From: Bradyrhizobium sp. SZCCHNS1050 | Lineage (GTDB): Bacteria; Pseudomonadota; Alphaproteobacteria; Rhizobiales; Xanthobacteraceae | DNA length: 64,000 nucleotides | Assembly (NCBI RefSeq): GCF_032484785.1 | Contig: NZ_JAUETR010000002.1 | Span: 1,488,001-1,552,000 of the forward strand | Direction of reading: 5' to 3' | Part shown: piece by piece, positions 16,999 to 24,966 of the stretch | How the letters are laid out: each line of letters starts with the position of its first letter | Numbering within the stretch: the first letter of the stretch is position 1 | Notes under the pieces: model-generated | What the model was told of the DNA's origin: nothing | Database searches by the model: none | What the model saw: only the letters and a program-made list of their open reading frames with translations | Position numbers and translations under genes: made by a program

Positions 16999-17021
16999 CC
17001 CTCCGCTTGGTGCGCGGAGGG
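16999..17021 (-). promoter_or_regulatory. Hairpin sequestering the ribosome site of the 79-residue gene
   Basis: On the transcript CCCUCCGC pairs perfectly with GCGGAGGG across a seven-base loop. The 3' arm is the Shine-Dalgarno sequence itself, ending four bases before the AUG. Translation should be low unless the stem opens, a layout typical of translational control. Confidence 0.6.
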
Positions 17022-17059
17022 TGCAGTCCCGCCGCTGTTATGCTCTTGCTGAAATCTGG

Positions 17060-17076
17060 AGCCCCGGTCGGGCCAG
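17060..17076 (-). promoter_or_regulatory. Weak sigma54-like promoter candidate for the island
   Basis: CTGGCCCGACCGGGGCT has GG and GC elements with the 12-base separation of -24/-12 promoters (consensus YTGGCACG-N4-TTGCW) but lacks the A and TT. The start point would be near 17049, ahead of the hairpin leader. In E. coli rtcBA is driven by sigma54 with RtcR; no RtcR gene is in this window. Confidence 0.2.
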
Positions 17077-18330
17077 GATTTTCACGAGATCGCTTGGACC
17101 CTGACAGGCGACGCGCAGACCCGACCAATCGCTCGACCGATTAAAGGGTCGTTCGTTGGTGGCGGCGTTCGCGAGATGTGAGCGTAGGCTCAACACGGTC
17201 GTAGTCCTCAAGAGCGCGCCGGTGATGATCGGCGGCCGATTGCGATGGGGCAGAGCTATGCGCAGAATTTTCCGAAACCGTCAAGACCAAAGCGTGAAGC
17301 GATGACGTTGCCGGCTTCCGCAATGCGACGGATCTGCAACAGCCGGACTGCTCGTCGGGCAAATCAGTTGCGCATTTTCGCGCACGACAAGAGCACTGTC
17401 GCCCGCTCGAACGATCGAAGACGCGCGCGCGCGAAGGCTGATTTGTTGAGCCGGGTCAATCAGATCGCCCCGCTCGCCTCCTGTGCCCCGCATTTTCTTG
17501 TTTCCAAAAATCGGAAATCATGCATTCTATGCCGGTCCCGCCCTCATGAGAGGGGCGCTTCGCGATCGTCATGAACGTGGAGGGCGGGATGCGGTGGGCG
17601 CGTCGGGTTGCAGCGTGATCTGATCATGCGGACGAACGATCCGGCGCGCACGGCGAAGTCGTGATGTCCTGACACCCCGATGCTGGTGTCAAGGTCGAGG
17701 GAGACGAATGCTCCGACCGATGGTGGCCAGAAAGCCCGGCGCACCAGGGAGACCACGTATAAGCCGTAGGTCCATCGCGCGGGGAATGCCGGATGATGCG
17801 GCTGAACCTGTGGTGACTGCCGCCTGCTTTCTTTGTTGCAGGCGGGCCATGGGTGAGGCCCTCACCCGGCATTCCCCGCGCCCTCTCCTGATTTTCGAGG
17901 GCGACGTCGCTGGCAAGCCTCGGGCGTCGTTCGCCGCGAGAATGCGATGTCGTGTCCAGGAGTGTTCGAGCTGTGTATCCGTTTTCCCTTCTTTCCGTGC
18001 GATCGCATGAAGCGGTCGCCCGGAGCGACGCCGATCCCGAAGCCGCATCAGAAATCGTGCGCTCGTGACTGCACGGCAGCCGGCGGATTCTCGATCTTGT
18101 AGCTCTAAAAGTGCGTGCTCTTGGAGATTGGGAGATCGGACGAGCGCTGCAAGTGAATGCGCCCTCTCCCACAAGGGGAGAGGGCGCTGTATCGCGCAGC
18201 GTAGTAGTTAGCGATATAGCACTCGTGCGACGGGAATCACGGCGCACCTTTGCACGCCCTACAGTTCGGAACTACTGCTGAGTGTGTGAGGGCGACCATG
18301 CAGATCCCACCTCAACGCCTCCCGTCCGGC
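17077..18330. other. Long non-coding block with nested inverted repeats
   Basis: About 1.25 kb without a convincing gene on either strand. Visible structure: CCCGCCCTC (17537) with GAGGGCGGG (17580); GCGCGGGGAATGCCGG (17777) with CCGGCATTCCCCGCGC (17866), a perfect 16-bp pair; between them CGCCTGC/GCAGGCG; next to it GGTGAGG/CCTCACC; and GCGCCCTCTCCC/GGGAGAGGGCGC at 18159-18187. Short frames across it are Arg/Ser-rich and lack ribosome sites. It looks like a dispersed structured repeat, possibly transcribed. Confidence 0.5.
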
Positions 18331-19506
18331 TCACTCGATGCGGGCGAGCACGGCGAGCTTGCGGATGCCCTTGTTCTTGTAGGCATCGAGGAACGCATAG
18401 TAGTCGCGGAACGAGACGCAGCCGTTGGAGTCGCCGTTCGGGCCGAGCATGAAGGTGTGCGCGAGCAGGCCGTTGCGACCGTGGATGGCGTCCTCGCCGC
18501 CGATCGGGTTGAGCCGCAGCGCCGGCACGCCATGGAACAGCGCCTCGCGCGGCTTCAGCTCGTAGATGTGCGGCGGGGTGACGCCGCGCATCTTGATCTT
18601 CTCCGAGCTCGGCTTGTCGAGGTTGTCGCCGAGGCCGGAATGCGCCTCGAGCTTGGTGCCGTCGGGCAGATACACCGCCTTGGCCGAGATGTCGTACACG
18701 GCCGTGCTCAAATCGTACGGCGGCCGGCCGCCGCGGGTCGGATCCTTGGCGATGCTGGCAGTGATGTTGGAATCAGCCGAGGCATAGGCCAGGAGCCCGC
18801 CATCCTGGTTCTCCGGCTTGCCCCAGAGCTTTTCCTGGATCGAGTGGCGCTCACCCGCGATCGACAGCACCGCCGCCTTGGCACGCTCGGTCATCGCGCG
18901 CAGCGAGAAGCCGCTGCTCTTCGGCGCATTGGCCTCGGCAGCCTGCGCCGGCGTCGCGGGCTGCGCGGCCGGCCTGGTGTTGGCGAGCGCCAACTGCATC
19001 GGCGGCCGGGCATCCTTCTTCGACGCCTCGGCGACCTTCGCAGGCTCGGCCGGCTTGGCCTCGGCCGACTTGGTCTCGATCTGCCTGGTCTCGATCTGCT
19101 TGGGCGCGGCTTCGGCGAGCTTGGGCAGCGGCGGCGCGCCGTTCGCGGCGTTGGAGGCGACGCCCTGCGGCACGGCCGCGCCGAAGCGGTCGTTGAACAT
19201 CTGCGGCGTGATGGCGGCGGCCGTGGTGACGGGCGGAGATTCCGGGAATGCCGAGAAGGCCTCACCCACAGCATCGGAGGCGCTGCGCGTCGCAAGCCGC
19301 GGCGCCGGGCGCACGACGGGCTCATCCTGCTCGATGCTGCCCAGGGTCGGATAAGCGTCGGCCGCGATGATCTTGGTATAGACCGTTACGGCGCAGCCCC
19401 CGATCAGGCATGCGATTGCCGCGCCACCGATCAATTTGTGAGAGAACGCGATCAGGGAGGACTTCCTGCGATTTCGTGCGGCCAACGCAGCTCGACTGTT
19501 ACTCAT
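18331..19506 (-). CDS. Tlde1/DUF2778-domain protein, membrane-anchored
   Basis: 391 residues. One N-terminal membrane segment (LIGGAAIACLIGGCAVTVY) is followed by a long Ala/Pro/Lys-rich linker to about residue 230. The C-terminal domain contains YDLSTAVYDISAKAVYLPDG, then AIHGRNGLLAHTFMLGPNG and DSNGCVSFRDY, giving the His and the NGCVS Cys of L,D-transpeptidase-like Tlde1 (DUF2778) domains. In type VI secretion effectors this domain attacks peptidoglycan. Here the anchor and the absence of secretion genes favour a resident cell-wall enzyme. The gene is monocistronic. Confidence 0.8.
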   Translation of the reverse strand: MSNSRAALAARNRRKSSLIAFSHKLIGGAAIACLIGGCAVTVYTKIIAADAYPTLGSIEQDEPVVRPAPRLATRSASDAVGEAFSAFPESPPVTTAAAITPQMFNDRFGAAVPQGVASNAANGAPPLPKLAEAAPKQIETRQIETKSAEAKPAEPAKVAEASKKDARPPMQLALANTRPAAQPATPAQAAEANAPKSSGFSLRAMTERAKAAVLSIAGERHSIQEKLWGKPENQDGGLLAYASADSNITASIAKDPTRGGRPPYDLSTAVYDISAKAVYLPDGTKLEAHSGLGDNLDKPSSEKIKMRGVTPPHIYELKPREALFHGVPALRLNPIGGEDAIHGRNGLLAHTFMLGPNGDSNGCVSFRDYYAFLDAYKNKGIRKLAVLARIE

Positions 19507-20048
19507 TCACTCACGCCCGAACGAATACTCGACAACTCTCGCTCGATGCGCCACGGACACCCGCTTTGCATCTCGCAGAAGCACAGAGCTTCATTAAGGC
19601 GACTTTTAGTTAAATGCTGATTAAGTTTTGGCGGATTAGAGGCGGGTTAACCATCAGGGCCTGTTTTGCCGGCAAACAGGGCAGAAACAGGGCAAAACTG
19701 CAGCCGGAGGCAATATTGCCGTACCGGAAAAATCGGGAGAGGCAGCATCCGTCGGTCGCGCCGATCCGTAAAACAGCGCACGCCGCGTTAACGATTGGGC
19801 CGGGGCGGCGGCGAGCGATCGATGATCTCTCGTATGCGTGCGCTGACGAGGTAAAGGCCACAGGTCTCGCCAGTCGAAAGCCCCTGCTCCGGCAGGCCGG
19901 GTGCGCGACAAGCGCATCCGTAGCAACCCGGAGTTACAGGCGCTGTGGCCGCTGGCGACAGTATGGTACGGGACGATTCTCTGCGACACGCCGTCGGCGA
20001 ATCGTACCGCGTCCGCTCCCGGCCAAGACGACACGAGAGGACCTCTCC
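19507..20048. other. Intergenic region upstream of fkbM-like gene; promoter-like AT-rich DNA and a hairpin
   Basis: About 540 bases. The left part (near 19590-19625) is AT-rich and could hold the promoter of the Tlde1-domain gene. A near-perfect hairpin CCTGTTTTGCC/GGCAAACAGG lies at 19660-19680, followed by a repeated CAGGGCA motif. A plus-strand frame is open through to the methyltransferase but has no ribosome site or family similarity, so it is treated as non-coding. Confidence 0.4.
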
Positions 20049-20849
20049 ATGCAGATCCCCGGCCGGAAGCTGGCCTTCGTGCTGGCCTCGACCAATCAAG
20101 GTACGATGATCGTCAACCGGCTCGACTATCGCATGATCGACGCCAACCGCGGCTACGGCGTCGGCTTCCAGATCCTCAACACCGGCGCCTTCGATCCGGG
20201 AGAGGTGCAGCTGGCCGTCCGCCTGCTCGGCGTGCGCCGCAGGCACCATGGGGACGGCGCGGTCGCGATCGACTGCGGCGCCAATATCGGCGTCCACACG
20301 ATCGAATGGGCGAAGGCGATGACCGGCTGGGGATCCGTGCTCTCGATCGAGGCGCAGGAGCGGATCTACTACGCGCTCGCCGGCAATATCGCGATCAACA
20401 ACTGCTTCAACGCGATTGCGATCCATGCCGCGGTATCCTCCGAGCGCGGCGTGCTCAACATCCCGAGCCCGAACTATCTGACCCCGTCGAGCTTCGGCAG
20501 CCTCGAGCTGCGCCAGCGTCCCAACACCGAGTTCATTGGCCAGGCCATCGACTATGAGAACGACACGGTCGAGGTGCGCAAGCTTCCGCTGGACGATTTC
20601 AACCTGCCGCGTTGCGACCTGATCAAGCTCGACGTCGAGGGCATGGAGCTCGAGGCGCTCGAAGGTGCGGCGGCGACGATCGAACGCTGCACGCCGATCA
20701 TGCTGGTCGAGAAGATCAAGACCGATGCCGACCAGTTGCGGCAATGGTTCGATCGCCGCGGCTACAAGACCATCGACGCCGACATCAACATGGTCGCGAT
20801 CCACGGCGGGGACAAGGCGCTGGCGGACATCATTCCGCAGCAGGCCTGA
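20049..20849 (+). CDS. FkbM family methyltransferase
   Basis: 266 residues. The SAM-binding motif I is GAVAIDCGANIGVHTIEWAK, then VLSIEAQERIYYAL, and CDLIKLDVEGMELEALEG is the hallmark of the FkbM family. It methylates hydroxyls of sugars or secondary metabolites using SAM. The start follows GAGAGGACCTC; the open frame upstream is disregarded. It is convergent with a glycosyltransferase pair, nine bases apart, so a role in glycan decoration is plausible but unproven. Confidence 0.9.
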   Translation: MQIPGRKLAFVLASTNQGTMIVNRLDYRMIDANRGYGVGFQILNTGAFDPGEVQLAVRLLGVRRRHHGDGAVAIDCGANIGVHTIEWAKAMTGWGSVLSIEAQERIYYALAGNIAINNCFNAIAIHAAVSSERGVLNIPSPNYLTPSSFGSLELRQRPNTEFIGQAIDYENDTVEVRKLPLDDFNLPRCDLIKLDVEGMELEALEGAAATIERCTPIMLVEKIKTDADQLRQWFDRRGYKTIDADINMVAIHGGDKALADIIPQQA

Positions 20850-20857
20850 GGCGCGTG

Positions 20858-22375
20858 TCAGCGCTGCAGCTCCGGCGGCGGCGTGCGGTCGAGGAGATCG
20901 CCCTTCGGCTCGCTGAGCGCGTAGAAGGCGTAGGTCTCGATGGTCAAGGACCCGCGCTTGCGCGCGGCCTCGCCGACCTTCTCGATGCGGCCGAACGTGT
21001 TGCTGACGTAGACCCGCGTCGCGATCTGGGCCTCGTCGACGAACAGCTGCGTGCCCGCGAGCTTGGCCGGATCCGGCTCCGGGAAATTGGCCCAGCGGAT
21101 GCGCTGGATCGGCTGCAGCACGCAGGTCCCCGGCGGCAGATAGAACGACAGCCAGGCGGTGGTGCCATAATCCATCGCCAGCACGCAGGACGCGTCGGCG
21201 CGCACCCGCGCCGCCTCGATCTCGGCAGCCAGCGGCCGCCAGCCGACGCCGACGCTGCGCACCGTGGCATCGCGCCGGTAGCCGGACAGCAGGCCCGTGT
21301 TGGCCTGCACGATCAGCGCGACGAACATCACGACGCCGACGGGCACGGCCCAGCGCAGACAGAAGGTCGCGGTGCGCTGCTCGCGCGCCGACCAGGCGAC
21401 GAGATGGGCCGCCGCCGCGGCAGCCACCACGAACGCCGGATAGACCGGCGCGAACCAGTTGGCCTCGACCCGGGCATGCAGCGAATGCCAGACGAAATAG
21501 GCGACGATGACCCAGACCATCGCCTCGATCAGGACGCGCGCCGCCGCATCCCCTGCCCTGCGCCGGGCCAGGCCGTAGAGGCCCATCAGGCCGAGGATGA
21601 ACACCAGCGGCGTCGCAAAGGCGAACTGCGTCGGGATGATCTCGGCGATGTAGACAGGCCTGACCGCCTCGACCCTGGCACGGCCGAGCTGCTTGATGAA
21701 CGACACCCATTGGTGATCGGCATTCCACAGGATCACCGGCGCGAACAGCGCGAATGCCACGAGGCCGCCGAGATAGGGCCAGGGCGAGGCCAGCCAATGG
21801 CGCAGTTTCGGCACGGCGACGAGCCAGATCAGGATCGCCGCGCCGAAGAACATCGCGGTGTATTTCGACAGCAGCGCCGCACCGACGGCTGCGCCGACCG
21901 CGAGCCACCACGCGCCTCTCCCCGTCTCCAGCACCTTGGCGCAGAAGAAAAGCACGAAGCTGGAGGCGACCAGCAGCGGCGCGTCGGGGGTCACGATCAG
22001 CGTGCCGACCGCCGCCATCAGCGTGACGTTGAGCAGCAGCGCCGCGGTCGCCGCCACGCGCACGCCGCCGAACAGGATCTCGGCGGAGCGATAGACCGCA
22101 TAGCTCATCGGCAGGCCGAGCAGGATCGAGACGAGGCGCACGCCGAGCTCGCTGTCGCCGGCGATCAAGGTGCCCAGCCGGATCACGACCGCAACCATCG
22201 GCGGGTGGTCGTAATAGCCGCCCGCGAGATGCTTCGACCACATCCAGTAATAGGCTTCGTCGAAGGTGATCGACGTGACCGCGGCCGCGATCAGCCTGAC
22301 AACGACGAGGCCCGCGATGGTCAGCCAGACATTGCGGACCAGCCGGGCGTCGTCGGCACCTGCCGCAGATGTCAT
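20858..22375 (-). CDS. Glycosyltransferase family 39 (ArnT/PMT-like) membrane protein
   Basis: 505 residues with about 11-12 membrane helices. The first periplasmic loop carries FDEAYYWMWSKHLAGGYYDH, the acidic catalytic motif of PMT_2/ArnT enzymes. These use a polyprenyl-phosphate sugar donor made in the cytoplasm and act on the periplasmic face. The ATG overlaps the stop of the upstream GT2-GtrA gene by four bases (ATGA), so the two are translationally coupled. The pair makes a lipid-linked sugar (GT2), flips or anchors it (GtrA), and transfers it (GT39). The acceptor is unknown. Confidence 0.9.
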   Translation of the reverse strand: MTSAAGADDARLVRNVWLTIAGLVVVRLIAAAVTSITFDEAYYWMWSKHLAGGYYDHPPMVAVVIRLGTLIAGDSELGVRLVSILLGLPMSYAVYRSAEILFGGVRVAATAALLLNVTLMAAVGTLIVTPDAPLLVASSFVLFFCAKVLETGRGAWWLAVGAAVGAALLSKYTAMFFGAAILIWLVAVPKLRHWLASPWPYLGGLVAFALFAPVILWNADHQWVSFIKQLGRARVEAVRPVYIAEIIPTQFAFATPLVFILGLMGLYGLARRRAGDAAARVLIEAMVWVIVAYFVWHSLHARVEANWFAPVYPAFVVAAAAAAHLVAWSAREQRTATFCLRWAVPVGVVMFVALIVQANTGLLSGYRRDATVRSVGVGWRPLAAEIEAARVRADASCVLAMDYGTTAWLSFYLPPGTCVLQPIQRIRWANFPEPDPAKLAGTQLFVDEAQIATRVYVSNTFGRIEKVGEAARKRGSLTIETYAFYALSEPKGDLLDRTPPPELQR

Positions 22376-23505
22376 CGCTTGCGCCAGACGAACAATCCGG
22401 AGATCGCGTAATTCCAGACCACGCCCATCAGCGCGCCGGCGGCGCCCGCCAGCCACCAGATCGGCTCCTGGTCATAGACCGAGAAGGCGACGCCGACATT
22501 GGCCAGCAGGCCGACCGAGCAGACCAGATAGAAGACGAGCAGGCCACGCAGGATGGCAAAGCCCTTCAGCCGCTGGTCGCGATAGGTGAGGAAGTTGTTG
22601 AGGATGAAGTTCGAGGTCATCGCGACGAAGGCGCCGAGCGCCTGCGACTCCGCGAACGGAAGGTCGAACAAATTGAGACCGAGGAACAGCGTGGCGAGAT
22701 GGACCACCAGGCCGGTGCCGCCGACCATCGCGAACAACAGGAAGCGCAGCGACACCACGTCGTTGGTCATCTTGGCCAGCACGAGGCCGAGGAAGTCGAG
22801 CGCGACCATCGAGTCGAGCTTGCTCTCGCCGTGCAGGCGCGAGCCGAACGTATAGGGCACCTCGACCGTCTTCAGACCACCCTCGGCGCTGGCGATGATG
22901 TCGAGCAGGATCTTGAAGCCCTGCGTGGAGAGCTTCGGCGCGATCGCCTCGAAGCGGTCGCGGCGGATCATGAAGAAGCCGCTCATGGGATCGTTGACCT
23001 CGACCTTGAGCGCGCGGCGCGCGATCTCGGTGGCGAAGGCGCTGGCCCCCGCCCGCTTGCTGTCGAAGCTCGCGGCGCTGCCGCCCTCGATGTAGCGGCT
23101 GCCGACGACGAGCTCGGCCGCACCGCTCTGCAGCAGCGACAGCATCTTCGGCAGCTGGGTCTCGTCATGCTGCAGATCGGCGTCGATCACGGCGGCAAAG
23201 GGCGCGCTGGCGGCCAGGATGCCCTCGATGCAGGCGCCGGACAGGCCGCGCCGGCCGACTCGGCGGACGCAGCGGACGCGTTTGTCGCTGCGCGACAATT
23301 CGCGCACCACCTGCCAGGTGCCGTCCGGGGAGTTGTCGTCGACGAACACCACCTCCCACGGCACATCCTTGAACGCCGCCTCCAGCCGCCGGTACAGCGT
23401 GGTGACATTGTCGCGCTCGTTGAAGGTCGGCACGACCACCGAAACGATCGGAATATCAGCGGTTTGCGGCGGCGCGGGCATGGCCGGTCGGAGGACATCG
23501 TTCAT
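22372..23505 (-). CDS. Polyprenyl-phosphate glycosyltransferase (GT2) fused to GtrA domain
   Basis: 377 residues. The N-terminal GT-A domain (about 12-240) has VVVPTFNERDNV, VFVDDNSPDGTW and VIDADLQHDE (DxD region), matching dolichol-phosphate mannosyltransferase DPM1-like enzymes. The C-terminal 130 residues form a four-helix GtrA domain (FLLFAMVGGTGLVVHLATLF onward). It makes polyprenyl-phosphate mannose or glucose at the inner membrane. The start at 23505 is preferred; upstream codons in frame show no family similarity. First gene of a coupled two-gene operon. Confidence 0.9.
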   Translation of the reverse strand: MNDVLRPAMPAPPQTADIPIVSVVVPTFNERDNVTTLYRRLEAAFKDVPWEVVFVDDNSPDGTWQVVRELSRSDKRVRCVRRVGRRGLSGACIEGILAASAPFAAVIDADLQHDETQLPKMLSLLQSGAAELVVGSRYIEGGSAASFDSKRAGASAFATEIARRALKVEVNDPMSGFFMIRRDRFEAIAPKLSTQGFKILLDIIASAEGGLKTVEVPYTFGSRLHGESKLDSMVALDFLGLVLAKMTNDVVSLRFLLFAMVGGTGLVVHLATLFLGLNLFDLPFAESQALGAFVAMTSNFILNNFLTYRDQRLKGFAILRGLLVFYLVCSVGLLANVGVAFSVYDQEPIWWLAGAAGALMGVVWNYAISGLFVWRKR

Positions 23506-23621
23506 GGTGCGGATGCGTATATCTGCCGCGTTCCACACTGCCAAGCGCAACGGCTGAAGGAAGGCGCAAAAAGCCCGGACTGTGGTGCCGGCGTGCACCG
23601 CTGCCGAACGGGCGGCCCAAA

Positions 23622-23774
23622 ATGCCAACGACCACAAACAAAGGGCGCGCGTACATCCGGCGCAACCGCTCTGCCGTGGTCGTCTCGGTGCCGGAGCCGT
23701 TACAGCTCGACGTCACCGTCCCGACCAAAATGGGGTACCTCGGCAGGATTGCAAGGGGTCCCTGGCCGGCCTAG
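23622..23774 (+). CDS. Possible small protein, 50 residues
   Basis: An ATG-initiated frame reading MPTTTNKGRAYIRRNRSAVV and then a Val/Pro-rich stretch, with GC-rich third positions like real genes here. There is no clear ribosome site, and its last four bases overlap the convergent small membrane-protein gene. No recognised family; it may be spurious. Confidence 0.25.
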   Translation: MPTTTNKGRAYIRRNRSAVVVSVPEPLQLDVTVPTKMGYLGRIARGPWPA

Positions 23775-23977
23775 TTCGGAACCTCCCGGACCACGGGTCC
23801 GCGTACGGCCGGAGCCACCGGAACCGTCTGCACCGGCGTGGGCGGCACCTCGACCTTGGCCGGCTGCATCTGACGGGCCATCGGCCCGACGGGAACATAG
23901 TAGAAGGCTGCCGCAAGCACGACAGCGGCGACGATTGCCCCCAGCAGGCCGCCGACCGATTCCGCTCTCATTGTCAT
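23771..23977 (-). CDS. Small membrane protein of unknown function
   Basis: 68 residues from an ATG preceded by GGAAGGGGAG. It begins MTMRAESVGG, has one membrane helix (LLGAIVAAVVLAAAFYYVPV) and a Pro/Val-rich periplasmic-type tail (VEVPPTPVQTVPVAPAV). Not recognised. It sits alone between the glycosyltransferase operon and the DUF72 gene. Reality as a gene is supported by the ribosome site and membrane helix. Confidence 0.6.
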   Translation of the reverse strand: MTMRAESVGGLLGAIVAAVVLAAAFYYVPVGPMARQMQPAKVEVPPTPVQTVPVAPAVRGPVVREVPN

Positions 23978-24129
23978 ATCTCCCCTTCCCGGCCCCGGCC
24001 CTGGATACACGAGGCTCCGGAGCACGGGAAGAGCGACGGCGCGACCGCGCCGAACTGGTCAGAACCGGCCCGGTTGACTATCGTCTCCCCTACCGCAACA
24101 CCCTCGGCAATCAGCATCGGAATTGGTCC

Positions 24130-24954
24130 GTGAGCAAAGCCCCCGCACGCGCCTCGCAATCCAAGAGCCACATCTACATCGGCATCGGCGGCTGGACCTT
24201 CGCGCCGTGGCGCGGTGTGTTCTATCCGGACAAGCTGCCGCAATCGAAGGAACTCGAATACGCCGCCTCGAAGCTGACCTCGATCGAGATCAACGGCACC
24301 TATTATGGCTCGCAGAAGCCGGAGAGCTTCCGCAAATGGGCGCGCGAGGTGCCGGACGGTTTCATCTTCTCGCTGAAGGGGCCACGCTTCGCGACCAACC
24401 GCCGCGTGCTCGCCGAGGCCGGTGATTCCGTGAAGCGCTTTTACGACACCGGCGTGCTCGAGCTCGGCGACCGGCTCGGGCCGGTGCTGTGGCAGTTCGC
24501 GCCGACCAAGAAGTTCGACGAGGCCGATTTCGGCAAGTTCCTCGAGCTGTTGCCGCGCGAGCTCGACGGCCGCAAGCTGCGTCACGTCGTCGAGGTCCGC
24601 CATGACAGTTTCTGCGTCCCCAGCTTCGTCGCGCTGCTGCGCGAGTTTGCAACGCCGGTCGTGTTCGCCGAGCACGGCAAATATCCGGCGATCGCCGATG
24701 TCGTGGGTGATTTCGTCTATGCCCGGCTGCAGAAGGGCAATGACGAGCTTGCGACCTGCTATCCGCCGAAGCAGCTCGACGCCTGGGCGAAGCGATTGCA
24801 ACTGTGGGCTGGCGGCGGCGAACCGAACGATCTGCCACGGGTTGACGACAAGCCGGCGAAGAAGATGCCGCGCGATGTGTTCGCCTATGTCATCCACGAG
24901 GGCAAGGTGCGCGCGCCAGCCGGCGCGATGGAGCTCATCGAGCGCGTGAGCTGA
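24130..24954 (+). CDS. DUF72 family protein
   Basis: 274 residues from a GTG with a weak CGGAA site. The fold is a TIM-barrel-like DUF72 domain: IYIGIGGWTFAPWRGVFYP at the start, then LTSIEINGTYYGSQKPESF, FIFSLKGPRFATN and VVEVRHDSF. The domain's function is undetermined; links to nucleic-acid processing have been proposed for related families. It is followed 12 bases later by a DUF488 gene, a pairing seen in many bacteria, so the two probably act together. The frame is open much further upstream, but that part is antisense to the GT2 gene. Confidence 0.88.
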   Translation: MSKAPARASQSKSHIYIGIGGWTFAPWRGVFYPDKLPQSKELEYAASKLTSIEINGTYYGSQKPESFRKWAREVPDGFIFSLKGPRFATNRRVLAEAGDSVKRFYDTGVLELGDRLGPVLWQFAPTKKFDEADFGKFLELLPRELDGRKLRHVVEVRHDSFCVPSFVALLREFATPVVFAEHGKYPAIADVVGDFVYARLQKGNDELATCYPPKQLDAWAKRLQLWAGGGEPNDLPRVDDKPAKKMPRDVFAYVIHEGKVRAPAGAMELIERVS

Positions 24955-24966
24955 CGCAGGAGGCGC

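Noticed and set aside
17041..17290. Minus-strand open frame of about 80 codons upstream of the island ending in DLVKILARPGLQISARA
   Set aside because: It has no ATG and no ribosome site, and no family is recognisable; kept only as a possible remnant.
19788..22241. 817-codon minus-strand frame across fkbM and the GT39 gene
   Set aside because: It is a shifted frame of the GT39 gene joined to antisense of fkbM; no start signal or motif.
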